DNA of 6,051 nt from Candidatus Hydrogenedentota bacterium. GTDB lineage: Bacteria > Hydrogenedentota > Hydrogenedentia > Hydrogenedentales > CAITNO01. How positions within the stretch are numbered: position 1 is the first letter of the stretch; each line of letters starts with the position of its first letter. The position numbers and the translations under genes were made by a program. The DNA is taken from contig SKQZ01000172.1 in NCBI GenBank assembly GCA_007118765.1, positions 1-6,051 on the forward strand, in the 5' to 3' direction. Shown piece by piece: positions 5,961 to 6,051 of this stretch. Under the pieces are notes generated by a model that was given only the letters and a program-made list of their open reading frames with translations, did no database searches and was not told where the DNA came from.

Positions 5961-6051
5961 GATATTTCATCAGGTTTCGTTGTGAGCCTGTGAAGATTGC
6001 GCCAGAGCAGGTGCTTTGCGCAGGCCGCCGGCTGACAGCGTGTTAAGACAC

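Larger units (their letters stand above)
5802..6051. other. Intergenic region upstream of pentapeptide-repeat gene, to window edge
   Basis: These 250 bases contain no gene I can support. They hold the ribosome-binding site, inverted repeat, extended -10 promoter, terminator-like hairpin and palindrome described separately. A minus-strand frame open from 6049 to a stop at 5780-5782 has 89 sense codons. Another, ending at TGA 5970-5972, runs in from the right edge. Neither translation resembles a family I know. The plus-strand reading from ATG 5832 to 5993 lacks a ribosome-binding site. Confidence 0.5.

Noticed and set aside
5832..5993. Small plus-strand open frame in the right intergenic region
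   Set aside because: No ribosome-binding site, covers the promoter and inverted repeat of the divergent gene, and the peptide is not recognisable.

Overview
The window reads as an ordinary chromosomal segment of a moderately GC-rich Gram-negative-type bacterium. It is densely packed, with short gaps between genes, Shine-Dalgarno sites and sigma70-like promoters. Three things point loosely toward the Planctomycetota, Verrucomicrobiota, Lentisphaerota or Hydrogenedentota kind of lineage: a twin-arginine-exported Gfo/Idh/MocA oxidoreductase, a type IV pilus retraction ATPase, and a long pentapeptide-repeat protein. This placement is inference only, because no rRNA or single-lineage marker is present. 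I see no transposase, integrase, tRNA, CRISPR array or phage gene.

Left half, minus strand (about 2402 down to 1). Four genes run the same way with gaps of roughly 40 to 55 bases, so they probably form one operon. In transcription order they are surE (nucleotide phosphatase), an ExoD-family membrane protein, queC (preQ0 synthase for the queuosine/7-deazaguanine pathway), and the first 40 codons of an FAD-dependent dehydrogenase-like protein cut by the window edge. A 9-bp-stem hairpin sits on the surE stop codon, and a 12-bp palindrome lies between it and the exoD ribosome-binding region.

Middle, plus strand. A 208-base divergent intergenic region separates surE from pilT and holds candidate promoters for both directions. 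The pilT gene is complete and has all the expected ATPase motifs, with one substitution in its C-terminal signature. After a 116-base gap carrying a good sigma70-like promoter comes the complete Tat-exported Gfo/Idh/MocA oxidoreductase.

Right part. The oxidoreductase gene converges, across 51 bases containing two small hairpins, on a minus-strand gene for a protein with 34 uninterrupted pentapeptide repeats. Its upstream region (5802-6051) has a strong ribosome-binding site, an operator-like 7-6-7 inverted repeat, an extended -10 promoter, a weak terminator-like hairpin and a 12-bp palindrome, but no convincing gene.

I found no clear new multi-gene system. The best leads are the regulatory layout in front of the pentapeptide-repeat gene, that protein's unbroken beta-helix with a basic C-terminal tail, and the link of queC to exoD and the FAD-dependent dehydrogenase gene.
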